A stretch of 64,000 nt of DNA from an uncultured Hyphomonadaceae bacterium (GCA_913058335.1 CAJXPX010000001.1:340440-404439); one strand, 5' to 3'; shown: positions 8,825 through 19,800, counted from the first letter of the stretch. Translations and numbers: made by a program. The notes: a model not told the origin generated them from the sequence alone.

Positions 8825-9801
8825 TTTAGCCACATGTAAAGGCTTATGCCGGAGAGTGTAACAACGGTGCCGACCCCGTCCCAAAAGGAAAATGGCTCTC
8901 CTAAGACGGCAATCGCCGCGACAATTGTTGCCAAAGGCCCAACCATTCCCATGACAGCAACTGTTTGAGCGCCAATGCGGCCCATAGCCACATTTATCAA
9001 AAAGCTTGGCAGAATAGTTGAAAAGAAAGCAATCGCGGCGCCAATTAAATAAATCCTTGGCGGCAGTGTCAGGGCTTCCACAATCCCGTCTTGGCTTAAG
9101 CTATAAATAGTAAAATGCGTGAGTATGGCAGTCCCCGCGCCAATCATGGCTAGACACGTAAAAATTCTTGACCCGACTTTATCAATCAAGCGTTTGGCCA
9201 AAAGTTGGAACAGCCCAAATAAAACAGCTGCACACAAAAGAAGCGCACTCCCCAAAGGAACGTTTAGTCCGGTGGCGATATCGCCGCCAACAAAAACAAT
9301 CCCTAATCCACTATAGGCCAAAATAATTGCTATGATACCGCCTTTGCCGATACGCCCCCCAAAGAAGAGAGCGCCAAGAATAACAACGAAGACAGGGTAA
9401 GTGAAAAGCAATAGCCTTTCCAATTGGGCTGTAATGTATTTCAATCCTGTAAAATCAAGGAAGGTGCAGACATAATATCCCATGACCCCCAGAAGCGCAG
9501 CCTGTAGAATATGTTTACGCGGAATGGCCCCTCCGTCTTTACGCAAAGAATAAATCAAAATTCCAATATATATCGGCAGAGCAAACCCCATTCTGAGAGC
9601 TATTAATGTGATCGCATCCAGATCATTGGCAGTTAGTCCTCCGGTGGGAAGGTAAGCTAATTTGACTAAAACCGCTTTCATGGAAAAAAGCATCGCGCCA
9701 AGAGCGGCGAAAACATACCCCGCCTTCGCCTTATGCAAAGGCTCAGGAGACGGTCCTCCCAAAATAGGCTGAACGGCTGTTTCGCGCCAAGTCGTTCTCA
9801 T
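8785..9801 (-). CDS. EamA/DMT-family transporter
   Basis: This 338-residue inner-membrane protein has about ten hydrophobic helices in two EamA repeats. The first begins AGYVFAALGAMLFSMKAVLVK and the second includes GSALLLCAAVLFGLFQLLAK. The conserved loop TAQLERLLLFTYPVFVVILGAL closes repeat one. The drug/metabolite transporter superfamily exports amino acids, purines or other metabolites; the substrate is not deducible. Its ATG overlaps the tadA stop (ATGA, 9798-9801), so it is translationally coupled to tadA. Its last 40 bases overlap the opposite-strand TauE-type gene. Confidence 0.87.
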   Translation of the reverse strand: MRTTWRETAVQPILGGPSPEPLHKAKAGYVFAALGAMLFSMKAVLVKLAYLPTGGLTANDLDAITLIALRMGFALPIYIGILIYSLRKDGGAIPRKHILQAALLGVMGYYVCTFLDFTGLKYITAQLERLLLFTYPVFVVILGALFFGGRIGKGGIIAIILAYSGLGIVFVGGDIATGLNVPLGSALLLCAAVLFGLFQLLAKRLIDKVGSRIFTCLAMIGAGTAILTHFTIYSLSQDGIVEALTLPPRIYLIGAAIAFFSTILPSFLINVAMGRIGAQTVAVMGMVGPLATIVAAIAVLGEPFSFWDGVGTVVTLSGISLYMWLNQRKPRRDKPLST

Positions 9802-10268
9802 TTCAGGCGATCCTTATTCCGTCGGGATTTAAAGAATGATTTCAACATCGCTCCGGCCTCTTCTCCCAAGAGGCCTGCTGTGACGTCAGGACGGTGATGA
9901 CAGGAAGGCTGTTCGAAAAACTTTACGCCGCTATCAATCGCGCCGCCCTTTATATCTGTCGCCCCGTAAACCACCCGTCTGATTCGGGCGTGGGAAATTG
10001 CTCCCGCGCACATTGTGCAAGGTTCTAAAGTGACATATAAAGTCAATCCGCTCAGTCGGTAATTTCCGGTTATCCGGGCCGCCTCCCGTAGCGCAAGAAT
10101 CTCCGCATGGGCCGTCGGATCGTACCCCGAGATAGGGGCATTTCCGGATCTCGCGACAATATCCTGTGTGACGGGGTTGACCAAAACCGCCCCGACAGGC
10201 ACTTCACCCCGGAGAGATGAAGCTTGCGCTTCCTCTAGCGCCAAGCGCATATAGTCTTCATCCGTCAT
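9798..10268 (-). CDS. tadA: tRNA(adenine34) deaminase
   Basis: This zinc cytidine/deoxycytidylate-deaminase-fold enzyme, 156 residues from ATG 10268, converts A34 to inosine in tRNA-Arg(ACG). The zinc site is complete: TAHAEILAL supplies the histidine and the proton-shuttle glutamate, and EPCTMCAGA supplies two cysteines. The substrate-loop sequence SHARIRRVVYGA follows. A TTG start at 10295 would add nine residues; ATG 10268 is preferred because GGATGAA precedes it and the family begins here. It is divergent from the pseudouridine synthase gene and coupled to the EamA gene downstream. Confidence 0.93.
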   Translation of the reverse strand: MTDEDYMRLALEEAQASSLRGEVPVGAVLVNPVTQDIVARSGNAPISGYDPTAHAEILALREAARITGNYRLSGLTLYVTLEPCTMCAGAISHARIRRVVYGATDIKGGAIDSGVKFFEQPSCHHRPDVTAGLLGEEAGAMLKSFFKSRRNKDRLK

Positions 10269-10306
10269 AGACGCTTCATCCGCGTCCAAACCCAAATGGT
10301 CAAGTC

Positions 10307-11359
10307 ATGCCCGATATGCAAAATAGCGACACGCCCAAGCCAAAGAGCTCCGATAAGCCGAAATTGGCCGACAAGCCCGGCGACAGAATTGCCAAGTTTC
10401 TCGCCCGTGTGGGTGTGGGGTCGCGCCGCGATGTTGAAAGAATGATCGAAGACGGACGCGTTAAAGTGAACGGAAAAGTCCTGACGACCCCAGCCTTTAA
10501 AGTCACAGGGAAAGAAAAAATCCTTGTTGATAACGTGCCCGTCGAAGAACCGGACATCCCACGCATGTGGAGATATCACAAACCGGACGGATTGGTAACG
10601 TCCCATAAAGACGAACAAGGCCGCCGAACCATGTTCGAAGCTCTGCCGACTGACATGCCGCGCGTTATTTCCGTCGGCCGTCTTGATCTGACCTCCGAAG
10701 GGCTTATCCTTTTGACCAATGACGGCGAACTCGCCCGCGCGCTTGAACTCCCCAGCACGGGCTGGTCACGCCGCTATCGCGCGCGGGCTTACGGCAAGGT
10801 CACGCAGGAACAGTTAGACACGCTCAAGAAAGGGGTCGTCATTGACGGCCTCCCGACGGGCGAAATTCTTGCCACACTGGATCGCCAGCAAGGCGATAAT
10901 GCGTGGATTAATGTGACACTTCACGACGGGAAAAACCGTGAGGTCCGCCGGGCCCTAGAAACGCTCGATCTGAAAGTAAACCGTCTCATCCGCGTCTCCT
11001 TCGGCCCTTATATGCTCGGCGATCTGGGAAAAGGCGCCTGCGAGGAAATAAAGACACGGGTCCTACGCGATCAAGTTGGACATCTTATCGATATTCCGGA
11101 AGAGAAAATGGCCCCCCGCAAAGCGAAGCGCGGAAGCTACGCCAGCGCGAAACGGTTTCAAGACAAGCCTCAAGAAAAATCAAAAGACGACAACACGCCC
11201 AAAGGCCGGGGGAAATTTGCCAAAGCTGGGAGTAAAAGCTCTTCCAAGCCAAAATCAAAACGGCCTGCGAAAAAGGTTGTTGGCAATGCTTACGGAAAAC
11301 CGGGCGGAAAAACATCGGGGAAATTCGCTCCACGGTCACATGGTAAAGGGAAAAAGTAG
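10307..11359 (+). CDS. 23S rRNA pseudouridine synthase, RsuA/RluB family, with basic C-terminal tail
   Basis: This is a 350-residue rRNA pseudouridine synthase. The S4 RNA-binding domain (about 27-75) contains FLARVGVGSRRDVERMI. The catalytic domain carries SVGRLDLTSEGLILLTND with the nucleophile Asp127, and later GKNREVRRALETL. The last 90 or so residues are a Lys/Arg/Gly/Ser-rich low-complexity tail, probably disordered and RNA-binding. RluB modifies U2605 of 23S rRNA in E. coli; whether this is RluB or a paralogue cannot be settled by eye. Its TAG stop overlaps the GTG start of rsmD by one base. Confidence 0.9.
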   Translation: MPDMQNSDTPKPKSSDKPKLADKPGDRIAKFLARVGVGSRRDVERMIEDGRVKVNGKVLTTPAFKVTGKEKILVDNVPVEEPDIPRMWRYHKPDGLVTSHKDEQGRRTMFEALPTDMPRVISVGRLDLTSEGLILLTNDGELARALELPSTGWSRRYRARAYGKVTQEQLDTLKKGVVIDGLPTGEILATLDRQQGDNAWINVTLHDGKNREVRRALETLDLKVNRLIRVSFGPYMLGDLGKGACEEIKTRVLRDQVGHLIDIPEEKMAPRKAKRGSYASAKRFQDKPQEKSKDDNTPKGRGKFAKAGSKSSSKPKSKRPAKKVVGNAYGKPGGKTSGKFAPRSHGKGKK

Positions 11360-11919
11360 TGAGAATTGTGTCGGGGTCATTACGGGGACGAAACATCATA
11401 ACCCCTGACGGGCGAAAAACTCGCCCGACAAGCGATCAGACCCGCGAATCCGTGTTTAATATACTTACTCATGCCGAATGGGCCCCGCCCTTGGAGGGCG
11501 CTATCGTCGCCGACATCTTTGCAGGATCAGGGGCTTTAGGCTTTGAAGCCATCTCTAGAGGAGCGGAATTTTGCCTCTTCGTCGAAACAGAACCTAAAGC
11601 CCGCGGCGCCATTCGCGATAACATTGATCAAATGAACCTGTTTGGTTGCACCCGTATCCACCGTCATAACGCGGTGAAGCTCAAAATCGCACCGGGTAAC
11701 TTACGAGGACCATTTACGCATATCTTCATGGACCCCCCTTATAATAAAGGTCTCTGGCGACCTGTTCTGTCGCGCCTCAAAGAATATGATCTTATCGCCA
11801 AAAACGGCGTCATTATTTTAGAAGACAGCGTCGAAGCCGAAATCGACATTAAAGGCTATGAAGTGCTCGCCGATAAAAGCTGGGGCGCAGCACGGGTTTT
11901 GTTCCTTAGAGAAGAATAA
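11359..11919 (+). CDS. rsmD: 16S rRNA (guanine(966)-N(2))-methyltransferase
   Basis: This is a 186-residue Rossmann-fold methyltransferase. It opens with the family signature MRIVSGSLRGRNI, followed by the TRPTSDQTRESVFNIL segment, the SAM-binding motif VADIFAGSGALGFEAISRGA, and the catalytic MDPPYNKG with D125-P-P-Y128. It methylates G966 of 16S rRNA in the 30S subunit. The GTG start at 11359 shares its first G with the upstream stop (TAGTG), which means tight translational coupling in an rRNA-modification operon. The gene converges on the GNAT-nitrilase gene 27 bases later. Confidence 0.94.
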   Translation: MRIVSGSLRGRNIITPDGRKTRPTSDQTRESVFNILTHAEWAPPLEGAIVADIFAGSGALGFEAISRGAEFCLFVETEPKARGAIRDNIDQMNLFGCTRIHRHNAVKLKIAPGNLRGPFTHIFMDPPYNKGLWRPVLSRLKEYDLIAKNGVIILEDSVEAEIDIKGYEVLADKSWGAARVLFLREE

Positions 11920-11946
11920 ACCGTAGGTGCGGCTTTATCCCCCGAC

Positions 11947-13503
11947 TTACCCGTCCACACCCTTGGCCCAAGTGGTCTGATACAAATCGAAACGACGATC
12001 GCGCAGGTTCCTCACAGTCCCTTCCGCCCTTGCCCAATCCAGATCCGTTAGGTCGAGATTGGCCATAGCGACGGTTTCCACATTTTCCGTACAAAGCGCC
12101 GCCACGCCGTCCCGGGCAAAGGGGAAATCGCACGGCGTAATGATACAGCTCTCGGCGTAATTGATGTCCATATTCTCGACGCCCGGCAGATTGCCGACAT
12201 TACCGGACATAACCACATAGCATTGGTTTTCAATCGCGCGGGCTTGGGCGCAATAGCGCACCCGCATATAGCCTTGGCGATTATCCGTACAAAACGGCAC
12301 AAATAATATCCGCGCGCCCTCATCCGCCATACGGCGGGCGAGTTCAGGAAATTCGCTATCGTAACAAATCAACACCCCGATAGGGCCGCAATCCGTATCA
12401 ATCGTGCTGACCTCATCACCGCCTTTGATATTCCAGTGGCGGCGTTCATTTGGTGTTGGGTGGATTTTTTCCTGCGCGTGGACAGACCCATCGCGTAAGA
12501 AAACATAAGCAATATTTTGAATGTCCCCGTCATCCGTTTGTGTCGGGTGCGAGCCGCCAATAATGTTGATATTATATCCGACAGCGAGCTTGCGCATTTC
12601 TTCGATGAATATCGGCGTGTATTCCGTCAGCTTTTCGATCGACTCCCGAGCCGACAAGCGGTGATCGGCGAGCGCCAGCAAAGGCAGAGTGAATAGTTCG
12701 GGAAACACCACAAAATCGGTTTTATAAGCCGAGACACTATCGACAAAGAATTCGACACTACTCATGAAATCTTCAAAGCTCTCAACCCGCCGCATTTGGA
12801 GCTGCACAGTTGCTACACGCACAACGGATTTTTGCGCGGTTTCAGAATGCACCGTTTCGCGCATTTCCGGCATATACGGGTTATACCAGCGCATCAGCAC
12901 AGCATTGCCGCCGGACGCCGGATCTTCGGGCAAATAATTTGGAATGATTTGAACGGGTTCAAACCCTTGGCGGAGCTGAAAATTTACAACAGAATCAATA
13001 ACTTTCTTGTCTCTGACGGCGGCAATATAATCGAGTTGATCCGGGTATTTTTTCTTTCGCTTATTCCATCCCGGCATACGTCCACCAAACATGATACCTT
13101 TAAGTTCATAACTTTCGCACAACGCTTTTCGGGCGTCGTAAAGACGCTCCCCGATGCGAAGTCGGCGCCGAGTCGGATCCACACAAACATCTGTTCCGTA
13201 TAGCCAATCGCCCTTCGGGTTATGTTGGGAGCCATAGCCGCCGCCCGTGATTTCCATCCAGCTATGAGGTGTCAGAGCGCGCTTTTCATTGATGATGAAA
13301 CTCGCTGCGTAACCGACAATATCCCCCTCGGACTCGACAACGAATTGGCCTTCAGGGAAGTTGGAAATCTGACCGCGCACTTCGCTGGTCTTGTAGGTTT
13401 CCATAGTAGGATAGGCTTTTTCAACTAACTTGATGATGCCTTTTATGTCTTTGAGCGACGCTGTCCGAATGGTCAGCTGCGCCCCTGCTTTAGATTTGGC
13501 CAA
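11947..13503 (-). CDS. GNAT acetyltransferase-nitrilase fusion protein
   Basis: This is a 518-residue two-domain protein. Residues about 8-210 form a GNAT N-acetyltransferase-like domain (TIRTASLKDIKGIIKLVEKA; later DVCVDPTRRRLRIGERLYDARK, the acyl-CoA pyrophosphate loop region). Residues about 227-510 form a nitrilase-superfamily amidase with the full Glu-Lys-Cys triad: E269 in FPELF, K346 in EKIHPTPNE and C380 in LICYDSEFPELAR. This fusion is known as a nitrilase branch of uncertain substrate. The start is TTG 13503, backed by AAGGA seven bases upstream. It lies 66 bases downstream of mutL on the same strand. Confidence 0.9.
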   Translation of the reverse strand: MAKSKAGAQLTIRTASLKDIKGIIKLVEKAYPTMETYKTSEVRGQISNFPEGQFVVESEGDIVGYAASFIINEKRALTPHSWMEITGGGYGSQHNPKGDWLYGTDVCVDPTRRRLRIGERLYDARKALCESYELKGIMFGGRMPGWNKRKKKYPDQLDYIAAVRDKKVIDSVVNFQLRQGFEPVQIIPNYLPEDPASGGNAVLMRWYNPYMPEMRETVHSETAQKSVVRVATVQLQMRRVESFEDFMSSVEFFVDSVSAYKTDFVVFPELFTLPLLALADHRLSARESIEKLTEYTPIFIEEMRKLAVGYNINIIGGSHPTQTDDGDIQNIAYVFLRDGSVHAQEKIHPTPNERRHWNIKGGDEVSTIDTDCGPIGVLICYDSEFPELARRMADEGARILFVPFCTDNRQGYMRVRYCAQARAIENQCYVVMSGNVGNLPGVENMDINYAESCIITPCDFPFARDGVAALCTENVETVAMANLDLTDLDWARAEGTVRNLRDRRFDLYQTTWAKGVDG

Positions 13504-13569
13504 AAGGATGTCCTTAGTAAAATGGCAAAGGGTGTCGGATGGTGAAACCGAACTCAGTCTATAGAAGAT

Positions 13570-15450
13570 TTAGCGACGACCAAACAGTCTTTCAATGTCG
13601 GCGAGCTTTAATTCCACATAGGTCGGGCGGCCGTGATTGCATTGGCCGGAGTGCGGCGTGGCTTCCATTTGCCGAAGGAGCGAATTCATTTCGGAGCCAT
13701 TGAGCCGGCGTCCGGCGCGAACAGACCCGTGGCACGCCATGGTCCCGCAGACATGCTCAAATTTTTCCTTCAAAGAGAGCGCCTCGTCATATTCGGAAAT
13801 ATCATCGGCGAGGTCGCGCAAAAGTCCCTGCACATCCATTTCGCCCAGTAGGGCCGGGGTTTCACGGACAGCCACGGCGCCCGTCCCGAAGGGCTCAATA
13901 TTTAAACCCATTTCCGCAAGTTCATCAGCGCGTTCCAGTAATCGCGCCGCATCGGTTTCGCCGAGTTCCACAATATCCGGAATCAAAAGCGCTTGGCGTT
14001 CCACGCCTTTGCCGCGCATAGCGTCTTTCATCCGTTCATAGACGAGGCGCTCATGGGCCGCGTGTTGATCGACAATAACAATGCCGTCCAAAGTTTGCGC
14101 AACGACATAGGTTTCGTGGAGTTGCGCCCGCGCCGCGCCGAGCGGTTTCGCGGTCAGGTCTTCGCCCTGCCCCTGCATGGGATAACCTTGAGGGTTATAC
14201 GCTTGTGACGGACTGTCGAATGTTTCTCCGCCCTCTTCGACCTTAGCTGAAAACCCATCTACGAGCGGTTGGAGTGCCGGGTCATTTCGGTAAGGCGGCT
14301 TATAATTTGGGGCATAGCCGCCGCGCTGAGGTGAATAATTCCCTTGAAGCGGCATATTGCCCTGTCCGGTCTGAATACGGCCCAAAGCATAATCGCTCAC
14401 CGTTGTGCTGGCGCGATGCCCGGCTTCTTGCAAAGCGTGACGCAGAGATTTGACGATGAGGCCGCGTACAAGCCCCGGATTGCGGAAGCGGACTTCGGAT
14501 TTGGCCGGATGCACATTCACATCAACATGGTCTTGTGGCAGGTCAACATAAAGCGCGACAACGGCATGACGGTCCCGCGCAAGGTAATCCTGATAGGCTC
14601 CGCGCACAGCTCCGTGGAGGAGCTTATCCTTGACCGGGCGGCCATTGACGAAGAGATATTGATGTTGGGAATTGCCGCGCGAAAAGGTGGGTAGTCCGGC
14701 AAAACCCGTCAAAGCAATATCTTCTCTGACCTGGTTTATCGGTACGGCATTCGCGCTGAAATCTTCCCCCAGAATTCCGGCCAAACGCGCCAGACGCCCG
14801 TCCATGTCATCGCTTTGACCCGCCAGCTTCAAAGAGACTCTAGACGGAGACCCCAGTGTCATACCCACATTCGGATTGGCCATCGCCAAACGCTTTACCG
14901 TATCCGAAATAGCCATCGCTTCACTGCGCTCGGATTTCAGAAATTTCAGACGGGCGGGCGTCGCATAGAATAGATCCCGCACTTCAACTCGCGTTCCCGA
15001 CAGCCCAAATCGCGCTGCCGGTTTGGGCGGCGTCATTTTTCCGCCTTCCACGCGAAGATGCCAAGCACTATCCGTATCCACGGTTTGACTTAGAAGTGAC
15101 AAACGCGCAACCGAGCCTATAGAAGGCAAGGCTTCTCCGCGGAAACCCATCGTCGAAATATTTAAAAGGTCCCAGTCCCCTTCAGCATTCGGAGAAAGTT
15201 TCGATGTGGCATGACGTTCAACAGCAATTGGCAGCTCTTCGGCGCTCATTCCGCGCCCGTCATCGGTAATGGATATTAAAGTCCTGCCGCCGTCTTCATA
15301 ACGGATATCGACTTGCGCCGCGCCCGCATCTATCGCGTTTTCGACAAGTTCCTTAATCACACTGGCGGGGCGCTCAATCACCTCCCCTGCCGCAATCCGG
15401 TTTACGGTTTCATTCGGCAGGCGGCGAATCGTTATTGGCAGAGCGCTCAT
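13570..15450 (-). CDS. mutL: DNA mismatch repair protein MutL, endonuclease type
   Basis: This is a 626-residue GHKL ATPase. The N-terminal domain has [10 protein letters not shown] (E37), DDGRGM (63-68) and [14 protein letters not shown]. After a proline/glutamine-rich linker, the C-terminal dimerisation domain contains [12 protein letters not shown], which fits the metal-binding DQHA(X)2E(X)4E of endonuclease-active Mut[10 protein letters not shown] and CNHGRPT near the end complete the nuclease site. Strand discrimination therefore probably relies on MutL nicking rather than MutH. The start abuts the U-run of a terminator and has no visible Shine-Dalgarno. Confidence 0.96.
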   Translation of the reverse strand: MSALPITIRRLPNETVNRIAAGEVIERPASVIKELVENAIDAGAAQVDIRYEDGGRTLISITDDGRGMSAEELPIAVERHATSKLSPNAEGDWDLLNISTMGFRGEALPSIGSVARLSLLSQTVDTDSAWHLRVEGGKMTPPKPAARFGLSGTRVEVRDLFYATPARLKFLKSERSEAMAISDTVKRLAMANPNVGMTLGSPSRVSLKLAGQSDDMDGRLARLAGILGEDFSANAVPINQVREDIALTGFAGLPTFSRGNSQHQYLFVNGRPVKDKLLHGAVRGAYQDYLARDRHAVVALYVDLPQDHVDVNVHPAKSEVRFRNPGLVRGLIVKSLRHALQEAGHRASTTVSDYALGRIQTGQGNMPLQGNYSPQRGGYAPNYKPPYRNDPALQPLVDGFSAKVEEGGETFDSPSQAYNPQGYPMQGQGEDLTAKPLGAARAQLHETYVVAQTLDGIVIVDQHAAHERLVYERMKDAMRGKGVERQALLIPDIVELGETDAARLLERADELAEMGLNIEPFGTGAVAVRETPALLGEMDVQGLLRDLADDISEYDEALSLKEKFEHVCGTMACHGSVRAGRRLNGSEMNSLLRQMEATPHSGQCNHGRPTYVELKLADIERLFGRR

Positions 15451-15457
15451 TAAAAAA

Positions 15458-15483
15458 GCCTAGCGACTGGGAGGTCACTAGGC
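15458..15483 (-). terminator. Intrinsic terminator between the DUF3035 lipoprotein gene and mutL
   Basis: On the minus strand GCCTAG-T-GAC pairs with GTC-G-CTAGGC around CTCCCA, followed by six T residues. It follows the DUF3035 stop by about 30 bases, and its T run ends two bases before the mutL ATG. Confidence 0.85.
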
Positions 15484-15513
15484 CAGATTACGCAACAGGT
15501 TAAGCTGTGGACA

Positions 15514-16056
15514 CTACAGTCCCGGCAATTTGGGCCCGCCAGGACGTTTGGAAATCTCGACCTGTCCACCTCCAGTGGCGGCGTTGATGGATTCAAGACG
15601 CTGAGCCTCATTCTCTGAATCGAGGGGAACAATTTCGCCTTTATCATTGACCAATTGTCCATCTTTCCAGAACATAATACGATCGGCAAAGCCTTTTGAT
15701 TTGCGCTCAACAGAATTCTCTCCATCGATTTTCAGGCGGATTTCCTGATCTGCGCGGCTCACATTGGCTTGGCTCATCAAAATAGATTCGCCTTCACTTG
15801 GCTCAGCAGAATCAATATCGCCGATAAGCGCTTCTCTCGCAGCGCGCTGTGAGTAATTATCGTCTGCCGAACTTTCGCCGACACGGGGTGGACGAAGGTT
15901 ATATTCCGGCGGGATAACCAAAGGCGCTTTGGTCAGAATATTAAATTCGTTCGGCGTATCCTTGCGAAGACCGAGGGCTTTCGACGTTGAAGTACACCCC
16001 ACCAAAAAGGCCGAAGCGGTCGTTACGAGAATAATCGGGGCAAAAATGCGGCGCAT
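15514..16056 (-). CDS. DUF3035 domain-containing lipoprotein
   Basis: This 180-residue predicted lipoprotein has a signal of about 20 residues ending in the lipobox LVGC (cysteine 21), then a DUF3035 region with NEFNILTKAPLVIPPEYNLRPP. That P-rich sequence is typical of alphaproteobacterial proteins encoded beside lspA. The function is unknown. Placement after the lipoprotein signal peptidase gene on the same strand (72-base gap) suggests a link to lipoprotein or envelope maturation, but that is inference. A strong terminator follows. Confidence 0.85.
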   Translation of the reverse strand: MRRIFAPIILVTTASAFLVGCTSTSKALGLRKDTPNEFNILTKAPLVIPPEYNLRPPRVGESSADDNYSQRAAREALIGDIDSAEPSEGESILMSQANVSRADQEIRLKIDGENSVERKSKGFADRIMFWKDGQLVNDKGEIVPLDSENEAQRLESINAATGGGQVEISKRPGGPKLPGL

Positions 16057-16128
16057 AATGTCCGTCCTTCATCAAAATTTTTTTATCGCTTTAACGCCTA
16101 AGAACCCACGCGCCAAGTGACCAAAGGT

Positions 16129-16695
16129 TTATTTCTCAGTTTTCAGGTTATCCCGGGTTAGAAACGCGCCGACAAAAAGCATAACAACGCCGACCGTAAT
16201 CGCGCTGTCGGCGATATTGAAGGCATAATTGAACCCGATATCACTGAAATCAATAAAATCAGTCACGGCGCCGAAGAATAGACGATCAATCCCGTTCCCA
16301 ATCGCGCCGCCTATCACTAACCCCAACCCCCACTGAGATACCTTATCGCGCGTCTGTCCCAACACCCAAAATAAAAGCCCGCTCATGCCCAGAGCAAAAA
16401 TCGTCAATAGCCAGCGCTTTATGGACGAATCACCTTGTAGCAATCCCCAGCTTATTCCCTGATTGCAGACGAGAGAAAAATCCATAATGGGACTCAAATC
16501 ATAGGCAACATCAGGCTTTGGGTTGATCTCACAAATATTGAGCGGTTTTTCAAAAAACTGGATAATCAGATATTTCGTTAACTGGTCGAAAAAAATGATG
16601 ACAACCGGCAGTAATATACCAAAGCGCAGCCAGATTTGCTTACGATTAGGAGCCGGCTGGTCTTCAGAGGCTGGGTTGGATGTTTTTTCAGTCAT
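16129..16695 (-). CDS. lspA: Lipoprotein signal peptidase II
   Basis: This is a 188-residue membrane aspartyl protease with four hydrophobic helices. The active-site motifs are IGNGIDRLFFGAVTDFIDF and FNIADSAITVG, which hold the two catalytic aspartates. It removes signal peptides from prolipoproteins; several candidates are in this window. A TTG at 16731 would extend it by 12 residues, but ATG 16695 is more likely. Its N terminus is unusually long and polar before the first helix. It is first in a short minus-strand run with the DUF3035 gene. Confidence 0.93.
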   Translation of the reverse strand: MTEKTSNPASEDQPAPNRKQIWLRFGILLPVVIIFFDQLTKYLIIQFFEKPLNICEINPKPDVAYDLSPIMDFSLVCNQGISWGLLQGDSSIKRWLLTIFALGMSGLLFWVLGQTRDKVSQWGLGLVIGGAIGNGIDRLFFGAVTDFIDFSDIGFNYAFNIADSAITVGVVMLFVGAFLTRDNLKTEK

Positions 16696-16886
16696 GGCGG
16701 CGCGATTGCCACGAAACTGCGCTTTTGGCAATCACCGACAAAAATATAAGAATTAGTCCCTGCTTTCGTCTGTAATTGTAACCAATCTTTCATTGGCGAA
16801 GCGCGATGAAGTCGTTAGACAGTTTTCAAAGATAAACCGATAAACGGCTATTCGGGCCGATTTTCGGCCAGAACGGGACTTTGCTC

Positions 16887-19800
16887 ATGCCATTATTTCA
16901 CCCCTTCGCAATGAAGACTGCCTCACGCTATCTCGGCGGTGCATGTAGCGCGGCGATTATTTTGGGATGGGGATCTCTTGCTTTTGCACAGGTAAATATT
17001 GAAGATGACCGGACAGAAGCGGTCGATACAGCCACAGCCGCAGATGATGGTGGACCAAGCGATGTGACGATTACGTCAGATGGCAGTGTCGTCGTCGAAG
17101 ATACTGGCCCTGCCGTCACCGTTAACTCCAACAACGCCCTGATCAATCAAGGCGAGATTCGAATCTCCGATGTGGATGACGCGACCGGTGTCTCTTTACG
17201 GGGCGGAGCCGATAGGAGTTTCACGAATAGCGGAGCGATTACCGTAAATGAAGACTTCTCCTCTGAAGACACCAATGACGACGGAGTCGCTGACAGTCCT
17301 CGCGCGCAAGGCTCTGGCCGCACAGGCATACTCATCTCAGGGGCCTCTCCTTTTGAAGGCGATGTCACATTGGAGGCTAATTCGACGATTAATGTTGAAG
17401 GTAATGATAGCTTCGGTGTCAATGTGACAGACAATATGATGACGGCGTCTTTAAACGGAAACCTCTCCAATGAAGGCCAGATTTCAGTGATCGGAAATAA
17501 CAGCGCCGGCGTCAATGTTGCGGGGAATGTTACCGGTAACATCATAAATGCCGGCTCTGTGTCTGCTACAGGCGAAGGCTCAAATGCTTATAACATTTCC
17601 GGCGATGTCCAAGGCGGCTTCGTCAATTCCGGCTCTCTTGGATCAAATGGTTTTCGCATTACCAATCGCCCTAATTTCGGCGGAGTTGGTTTAGGCCGCG
17701 AAGACCTCACAGCAGATAATCTTGAAGATGCCGGTTCTTCACTTGCCGTGTCAGGCAGTATTTCAGGGGGCATCCATCTGGATCTTGTACAAGAACCGAT
17801 TCTTGATGAAGACGACAATGAGACTGGAGAGTTTCAGACAGTTCAAACCTCAAACGTATCTCAATTCGGCAGCGCCCCTGCAATTCTAATTGATGGTAAC
17901 GGCGTGCCTATTTCCATTGGCCGTGTCAGCGCTGTAACAGATCCGGCAGACGAGAATTTCGATGAATCACTTCAATTTGCTTTCGTCAATGAGGGTAATA
18001 TAAACTCTCAAGGTGTCTTCGACGATTTCGACGCCACTGTTATTTCTATCAATGACGCCGAACTTCAGGGCGGCTTAAGCAATACAGGCAATATGACTGT
18101 TTCGGCATTCACTGGAACGGGCTTGAATGATGTTCCCGGCGTTTCTGCCGGTGATGGCTACGCTCGAGTTATTGTTTTAGGTAACGGCGCACTTGTAGAA
18201 CGTATCAACAATACGGGCGTCATTAGCGCGACAGCTTCTGAACCCATAGATGAAATCTATGCTGACCAAGCCAATCCGCTCACCAACACAGTGAATTTGC
18301 GCGCCACAGCGATAGATATTTCTGCTGCCGCCACCACTGGGTCTTTATATAATAGAGGCTCGATTGCAGCAGTTTTGGTTGGTCGTTCCGGCGAAGCCTT
18401 TGCCATTCGCGATGCTTCTGGCACCTTATCAAACGTGACGAATGAAGGTTTGATTTCCGCCACCGGTCAAACCTCAGACCCGACAGACGCCGCCGCGCTC
18501 GATTTCACCCTCGTTGCGCTTGATGCGTCTGCCAACACAACCGGTTTCACCTATACGCAGCAGCTACGTGAAGATGACGATCCGGATGACGACATCGATC
18601 CGATCGATCCGCGAACTGTCGGAGATATCCGGCTTGGATCAGGAAATGACCTTGTCGTAGCTTCAGCCGGATCGATCACAGGTGATATTAATTTTGGCAG
18701 CGGGCAAGACACGCTCACCCTGTCCGGCGGCTCTACTTACACAGGCCTCATAGAATCAGCCGGGGAAGTGACCCTGAATGTGTCAGAAGACAGTACGCTG
18801 GCTTTAACTGAAGGACAGCCTCTCTCGGTCGCAAATGCAACCTTTGACGGAACGTCTGCTTTTCTCCCGACTTTGAATGGGACGACAGGCAGCGCGTCCA
18901 CTCTTAATGCCAGCGGAACGGTTAGCTTCGGCGAAGGGGTCACAATTTTGCCGCGATTTAACACTATCACAAATAGCGTCAGCCAAGAATTCACTCTTGC
19001 TGACGCCGCGCTCCTAAACATTACCGAAGAAACGCTAAATTCACTTAATAGCGGAATCAGCGAGGCCCAACCTTTCCTCTATGATTTCGATTATAGTCTG
19101 GACGGCGACAATACGTTGATTGTGACAGTTGATCTTCGCGATCCAAATCTTTCTATTGAGCAGGGCGGTTTGGGACTGGACTCCGTACAAGCCGCGGCTT
19201 TCGCTCCTGCACTCGAAGCATTCACCTCAAATTCAGAGCTTGGGACAGCAATTGCGAATATTACAAACGGAGCGGATTTCAATCGGGCTTATAATCAGCT
19301 TCTGCCTGAATTTTCCGCCGCCGCCCGCGAATTTGTCCTCGCTAATGTGGACGGTGCCACCGGCGCTGTCGGATCGCATCTCGATACAGCCAGACGCTCT
19401 CCGGATAAACCGGGCGGCGCGTGGATTCAGGAATTTGCTTATTTTGCAGACCGGGATTTGGCTGGGCTCTCTGAACAATATCGCGGCGAAGGCTTTGGAT
19501 TTACCGGCGGTTTAGATACCGCTTGGGGGCCTTTCCATGCAGTTGGCGTGAATTTCGGTTTTGCTAGCACAGAAATTGAAGATGTCGTCGGTCAGGATGA
19601 ACCGCTGGATGTGATTACCCTGCAAACCGGTCTATATGCCGGATACGCGCAAGCCATTGGCAGCGGCGAACTTGGCGTCGAGCTTTACGCGGGCGGCGGA
19701 TATAACAAATTTGAGCAAGAACGGCGCGTCTTTATCAATAATTTCTTTGGCAACGCCTCTGCCGATTATAGTGGCTATCACATTAATGGCTCAGCCCGTT

